Source: Rhizodiscina lignyota (lineage: Eukaryota > Ascomycota > Dothideomycetes > Aulographales > Rhizodiscinaceae). Taken from it: a stretch of DNA of 64,000 nt. The stretch covers positions 1,364,001 to 1,428,000 of the forward strand of contig ML978128.1 in the NCBI GenBank assembly GCA_010015805.1. Reading direction: 5' to 3'. Positions 59,544 to 64,000 of the stretch are shown here, piece after piece (position 1 is the first letter of the stretch; each line of letters starts with the position of its first letter). The notes under the pieces were generated by a model that saw only the letters and a list, made by a program, of their open reading frames with translations, was not told where the DNA came from and searched no databases. Position numbers and translations under genes: made by a program.

Positions 59544-60692
59544 TTAGATGCGCTCGTCACCGACCGGCTCGAGGAGAGCGGGGCCGAAGGCGGTGGCCTT
59601 GACCATCTCGTCCTGGTTGGCGAAGCAGGTCTTAGCGTCAACCTCGACGAGAGCGGCAACGGACAGACCGTGCATCTTGAACTCGTCGAAGGGGAACTCG
59701 GCCTTAGCGGTACCCTCGAAGCCGTTGAAGTGGAGGCTCTTGACTGGCACGCAGATAGGCTTGTCCTGGCCGTTGAGGTAGGCAATGCTGAGGCCCTCAA
59801 CGTTCGAGTGCTTCTTGTGGAAGCTCTCCTGGGTGGCAAAGCTTTGGATCTTCTTGCCAGCGGGGGCGGTCGATGGGGTGAACGGCGCGATGGAGAAGGT
59901 GAAGTCAATGTCGGTGGTCTTGGCTGGCGGGTTGGCGGCGCTCAACGGGGGGAAGATGGTGAGGTCGATCAGGTCGGCGTTGGCGCACGATCCCGGGACA
60001 ACGACGCCCTGGAGGACGGAGAAGGCATATTCGCGGGTGGAGATGGTGTTGAAGGGCTTCTGGTTGGGGTTCTGGCCCATGATGAAGCGGAACCAACCGT
60101 CCTGCTCACCCTCGTTGGAGAGGGCACCAGAAACACCGCGGGTGAAGCCAGCATCGCCAGCTGCGGCGGCCTTGTTGATGACATCACCAAGGACACCCTG
60201 GACGTTGTCGGTGGCGGTGGAGATGAAGGCAATGGCCTCGTTGAAGGTGCTGACCGGGAACTTGTACTGGCAGGGCTGGATGATGTCCTGTTTGAAGTGG
60301 CTGAGGGCGTTCTCCGCGTTGACGGTGTGGAGCTCCTCAGTGGCGCGCATCGAGCGGAGGATGCGGAGCGTCTGGTCGCGGTTGGGGATGTTCTGGAATC
60401 CCGGGCGGTTGAGCGTGATGTTGGTGATCAGCTCGTTGAAGAAGAACGACTCGATCGCCTCGCCGAAGTTGATGAAGCGGAGCGAGGTGAAGGTGTCGTC
60501 CTTCAGGCTTGGTGGCGGGGCAGCGTCGGAGAGGGTACCGAAGGCGAGATCTTCGATACGGTCTAGCTGGTTGGCATTTGGCGTAGGGAAGCCATCGGCG
60601 AGCGAGGTTGGCTTGGCCTTCTTGGTGGCAGTAGGAGCAGCGATTGTGGTGGCAGCGAGGCCGAGGACAGCAGCAGCAGTGAAAGAACGCAT
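59544..60692 (-). CDS. Rds1-like secreted ferritin-fold protein
   Basis: A single exon of 382 residues from the ATG at 60692; 44 further in-frame codons upstream are unlikely to be used because this ATG starts a clean signal peptide (MRSFTAAAVLGLAATTIAA, predicted cleavage near AAP/T). The mature protein has the ferritin-like domain of fungal Rds1 / late sexual development proteins: FINFGEAIESFFFNELI, then RDQTLRILRSMRATEELHTV with its E-x-x-H, and the EGEQDGWFRFIMG segment. The C-terminal ~150 residues form a beta-rich extension. Fission yeast Rds1 responds to glucose, ammonium and phosphate starvation; fungal homologues are often abundant in conidia or sexual tissue. Codon use is strongly biased to C-ending codons and introns are absent, both signs of high expression. 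Enzyme activity is not established. Confidence 0.9.
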   Translation of the reverse strand: MRSFTAAAVLGLAATTIAAPTATKKAKPTSLADGFPTPNANQLDRIEDLAFGTLSDAAPPPSLKDDTFTSLRFINFGEAIESFFFNELITNITLNRPGFQNIPNRDQTLRILRSMRATEELHTVNAENALSHFKQDIIQPCQYKFPVSTFNEAIAFISTATDNVQGVLGDVINKAAAAGDAGFTRGVSGALSNEGEQDGWFRFIMGQNPNQKPFNTISTREYAFSVLQGVVVPGSCANADLIDLTIFPPLSAANPPAKTTDIDFTFSIAPFTPSTAPAGKKIQSFATQESFHKKHSNVEGLSIAYLNGQDKPICVPVKSLHFNGFEGTAKAEFPFDEFKMHGLSVAALVEVDAKTCFANQDEMVKATAFGPALLEPVGDERI

Positions 60693-60844
60693 TTTGAAGT
60701 TTGTTGAATAGAACAAAGAATGTGTGAAAACTAAGAAGGAAATAAGGAAAAGATGAAGATTTAAAAGAAAGATTGGATTATTGGATTGGTTGTTTGTGTA
60801 CTGATGGGGAAAAAGAGAAGCCATACGAGAGCACTTGCAAGGGA

Positions 60845-60855
60845 TTATATATTGG
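60845..60855 (-). promoter_or_regulatory. TATA box and CCAAT next to the Rds1-like gene
   Basis: On the minus strand CCAATATATAA lies about 155 bp upstream of the ATG at 60692. It combines a CCAAT pentamer with a TATATAA box. Such a clear TATA fits a regulated, highly expressed gene. Confidence 0.55.
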
Positions 60856-63800
60856 CTGGTCGATGGTTACGACCGCCGTCATCACGGCCGTCGGCGGCGA
60901 CGTGGTGTGCTGTCTGCAGGTGCAGTGGCCAGGATCAGCTATTCTTGGTCAGCTATACAAAGTCATCTCGGATTCCAGACACCGTATTGCGATGATCGCG
61001 TGCGTGGGTGTTTGTTCAGCGGCCGCCCGCCATCCGGCAGCTTGCCGGGGGCGGTGCTGGGCGCGCTGGTAAGTCTAGAGGAGCAGATGTCGAGTCGCGC
61101 ACGGTGCTTACCGAGTAAGCGCTGTTCCCGTTGGGGGCAAGCAGGCAGCTGCTGGCTGGAAGGCCTGGAATAGATTCTCGCCGAGCTGCGCCATCCCGGC
61201 GCACCTTTCCTTCCGCCCATCTCGTGCATCTCTTGGCGCCACATGCCGTTGGCAGACACGCCAGATGCTTGCCAGTGCTTGCGCCATAATTGGCCTGCGC
61301 AAGGGGGAAATTGGTCAGCACCAGGGAATGCTTGCGTAGCTTAACCCAAACCTTAACCTTACCTTACCACCAAATCTGCGTCTGGACCCACCGCCGCCGC
61401 TGCCGCCTACTCGCCAGCCGGGGCCTTTTCCGTCGCCCTCACAACCCCAACATGTGGCTGTCGTTTGCTCCGGGAAACAAACAAACCGATGTTTCGAAAC
61501 ACCAAAGCCTCCTTCGATATCCAGAGCAGCTGCGCTCGGCGACTTGCACACCTACTCCGCACACCTGTCTCGGGAAATCGAGCACCCAATCTCCCTTGCG
61601 AATCTCAAATCAGCTTTCAGCCTCGCCTGTCGGCCGACGGTAGCCTGGAGCGCGCATTGAGCAATAACCGCATCTCGGGGGTGCGGTTGTTTAGTCAGAC
61701 GACCAGCGAGACGACACCGCCAAGTCACAGCTATTGTAGGAGGTAGGGACTTCTCGCCCTCAGCAGTGCAGCGCGTTAAGCGGCCAGGCCGAGCGCACTT
61801 CCATTAACCGTTAACTCGCCTCGCTGTTGACGCCGGAAACGGGTCTTACAGTGCAAGGAATTACCGGAAATGGATGGCCATGATCAAAAGAGGGCGTTGC
61901 TCACGCCTTGCGCCCAACACCTTCTGTGCCGTCTTAACTTCTCGCTTCGAAACGAATCCTTCGCGCGCGTTGAAAGTACACGCCGTCAGCACTGCGTGGC
62001 CTCGGATGGCTCGCCGCGGCACATCGCCAGTTCGTTGTCCTCATGCCAGGTACCGTTGACTGTGCCTTTTCGTGTGCTCTGTGCACAGCACCCCTGAGCG
62101 CAAAATGATTCACAGACAGGGCTGTTCAGATGCAAGCCGCACCAAAAAGGCGGTATACGATCGCCTGGCCCTCATTACCGACAACCTACACATTTTCCTA
62201 GGGCTTTTTTATTGACTTCTGGAAATGTTGCTATTGGACAAAAGTCAACGAACTTGGCCGAATTGGGAGGCGCGCATCGCGCGTCTGACATGATGGTGAT
62301 CTGGAGCGAATCACGAAGCGAGCTATAAGCTGACCGGGCCACGGGTGGCTTCTAGAGAAGCATGTACAAGCATGTACAAGATTGCTCGGCGTCGTCTATT
62401 CACCGTGTATGCAAGAACACCTCCCAGCACTTGCCGTATAACGAATGGCACGACGTCGAGTCAAGCATCCGCGTAGCACCCACGAGATGAATCAAGGTTA
62501 TCAAGCTCGCCCCCGCACAATTTGAGCAAGGGAGATCTGCGCTCTTTCGCGTTCTGGGATGGACTGTGCCCAGCGCTTGACCCCAGGAACGGACTGGAGA
62601 TCGATTAAATTCGATGGGCTGAACCAGTGAACAACCCATGTGTTTCGCTCCCCCTTTACAAAATTGCATTTTGCAGAACAAGCAAAGACAAGGAGATCTG
62701 AATTACAGAACCACATCTCGAGCCCATCAACTGCCTAGAATAGCAACATGTCCGAATGCGGATGCTAATATCTGAGGAGAGACGATGTCAAATGCCGATG
62801 TCCTTTGCGTTGAGGCTATACACACTGGTCATAGACGTTGTGCTTGGTCCCGTAACTTTCCTCAGGAAGGCTCAGATGCGGGACGCAGATGAGCCATAGA
62901 GTTCCAGGCACCAGGGGAAAAGAGTCAGCTCCTTCGTACACGTGTGCTCCAGGAAACGATCCCCCAAGTTTGCAGCCCCAGTGGCTGAACAGGGCTGAAA
63001 AAACTTTTTGATTAGGCGATACAGCTGGAAATGCGGCGACAAACATTTCAACACCCACTTCTCGTAGCGACTGCATTATTCGTTTCCGTCCAACTCCGAC
63101 TGCCTGTTGTTTTCTGTCAGCTTCTCCGTAAAGAAATGATTTTATCTAATAAAAATTCACAGCCGCCAAGTATTAGCTGACAAAGGTCGCCTCTTAGGCG
63201 CCAATATTGCATTGTCCGATTGATATCCGGGCCGGGTTGAGTACATAGTGTTTACTCGCCACGACGCCAAGTCGGGATTATTTGCTCCCATCAGGCGGCC
63301 AGGCCCCGGTGGACATGAGAGACACCAACAACACTAACTCCGGGGCTTTCGTACGAGAAATTTCAAATGCACATGAGGACCTGGATACATGGTGACACGA
63401 GCTTGGCCATAGGATTGAGCGCCTCGCACGGGAGGATGGAGGCTCAAAATCTGACACTGGAAATACCTCTCTGTGATTCCGTCAAGGTACCTTTAACGAC
63501 CAAACAGGAACATGCTTACGGAGACGCGGAGTTGTGAGAAGAGACCGTTTGCCTTTTAACGGTAGGTAATTGCCAAGTTTGTTTCTTTGCATGCAGCACC
63601 ATTGTTCACGAGCATGGCGATTTGGGCTCAACGCGCTCTTTGCTCTCACGCTTCATTCATTATCTCTTTTCCACAGCTAATTTCCACAGCTAATAATATG
63701 CTGTCTCGGACATTTGGATCAGATCATCAGACAATGCGGACAATCCCGCTAATTCTTCGAGTCGTGCAATTATCCGACGAGTTGGCATGTTATGCCTTTG

Positions 63801-64000
63801 AATAGAAACGTGTGGGATATTCTTTTTTTGGATCATCTAAGCAAACACTCAGTGTGTTTCTCTCGAGCCTGGAATTCGACTGTGCTTCCTCAATTTCGAC
63901 TCCTCTCTGCCACGGATAGACCAAGATAGGGCAGTCGCACTGGTGGAGAGTGTTGATGTCGATGGCCATCACTAAGTCTCGCTACAGGAACGTATGGTAG
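60856..64000. other. Gene-poor right end
   Basis: 3.1 kb with no supportable gene. Open stretches at 61290-61643, 62400-62681 and 63587-63805 lack domains and introns. A run of TTAACC/CCTTAACCTTACC-like words near 61340-61370 resembles telomere-type sequence only superficially. The window ends inside intergenic DNA. Confidence 0.4.

Noticed and set aside
59785-60711. 308-codon + strand frame
   Set aside because: It lies exactly opposite the well-supported Rds1-like gene, has no domain, and is explained by that gene's codon bias.
61340-61375. Telomere-like TTAACC/CCTTACC words
   Set aside because: Irregular, short and flanked by ordinary sequence; no perfect repeat array.
1-64000. tRNA, rRNA, CRISPR or bacterial insertion sequences
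   Set aside because: I looked by eye for B-box-like motifs, conserved rRNA words, regularly spaced direct repeats and transposase genes and found none; short RNA genes could still have been missed.

Overview
This is a eukaryotic window that reads as filamentous ascomycete (Pezizomycotina) nuclear DNA. The genes are split by short introns of about 44-185 bp, mostly 50-60 bp, with GT donors, CTAAC/CTGAC-like branch points and YAG acceptors. Several families are typical of or restricted to filamentous fungi: a GDS1-type winged-helix protein, NST1, a HET-domain protein, a Tle1-like (DUF2235) hydrolase, a CCCH+RBR protein and an Rds1-like ferritin-fold secreted protein. Dothideomycetes is my best guess for the class, by general resemblance only. 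No rRNA, tRNA, CRISPR array or bacterial-style operon was seen.

Layout, left to right. 0-4.2 kb: a coiled-coil protein of unknown function that may begin before the window, then an RS-rich nuclear-looking protein. 5.0-6.1 kb: TATA-binding protein (-). 6.1-12.5 kb: no convincing gene; it ends in a C/T-rich leader for a GDS1-type regulator (12.5-14.1 kb, +). 15.1-22.4 kb: a Tle1-like alpha/beta hydrolase (-), a peroxisomal-type FAD amine oxidase (-), an OMS1-like mitochondrial methyltransferase (+) and a 2-oxoglutarate/Fe(II) oxygenase-like gene (+). 22.4-28.1 kb: the least ordinary stretch, with degenerate ~164-bp repeats around a small acidic ORF, a three-CCCH RBR ubiquitin ligase with an 8-bp minisatellite beside its start codon, and a candidate solo LTR.

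28.1-46.6 kb is mostly conserved genes: a class II aldolase/adducin protein, Rho2 GTPase, NST1, mitoribosomal protein mL40, phosphoacetylglucosamine mutase and DNA polymerase alpha (POL1). One ankyrin-HET protein lies tail-to-tail with POL1. 48.4-60.7 kb carries a small membrane protein with two LPxY motifs, a PUF3-type Pumilio protein, an APC/LAT amino-acid transporter and the Rds1-like secreted protein. 60.7-64 kb has no gene I can support.

The genes do not form one pathway. Most are housekeeping: transcription initiation, replication, UDP-GlcNAc synthesis for chitin, mitochondrial translation, Rho/cell-wall signalling and mRNA regulation. Accessory functions are scattered between them. The items most worth a second look are the ankyrin-HET protein, the Tle1-like hydrolase, the CCCH-RBR protein with its repeat, the LPxY membrane protein, the diverged repeats at 22.6-23.5 kb, and the PUF3 code with candidate UGUANAUA sites elsewhere in the window. 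Exon borders were worked out by hand from splice signals and reading-frame continuity, and have no transcript support.
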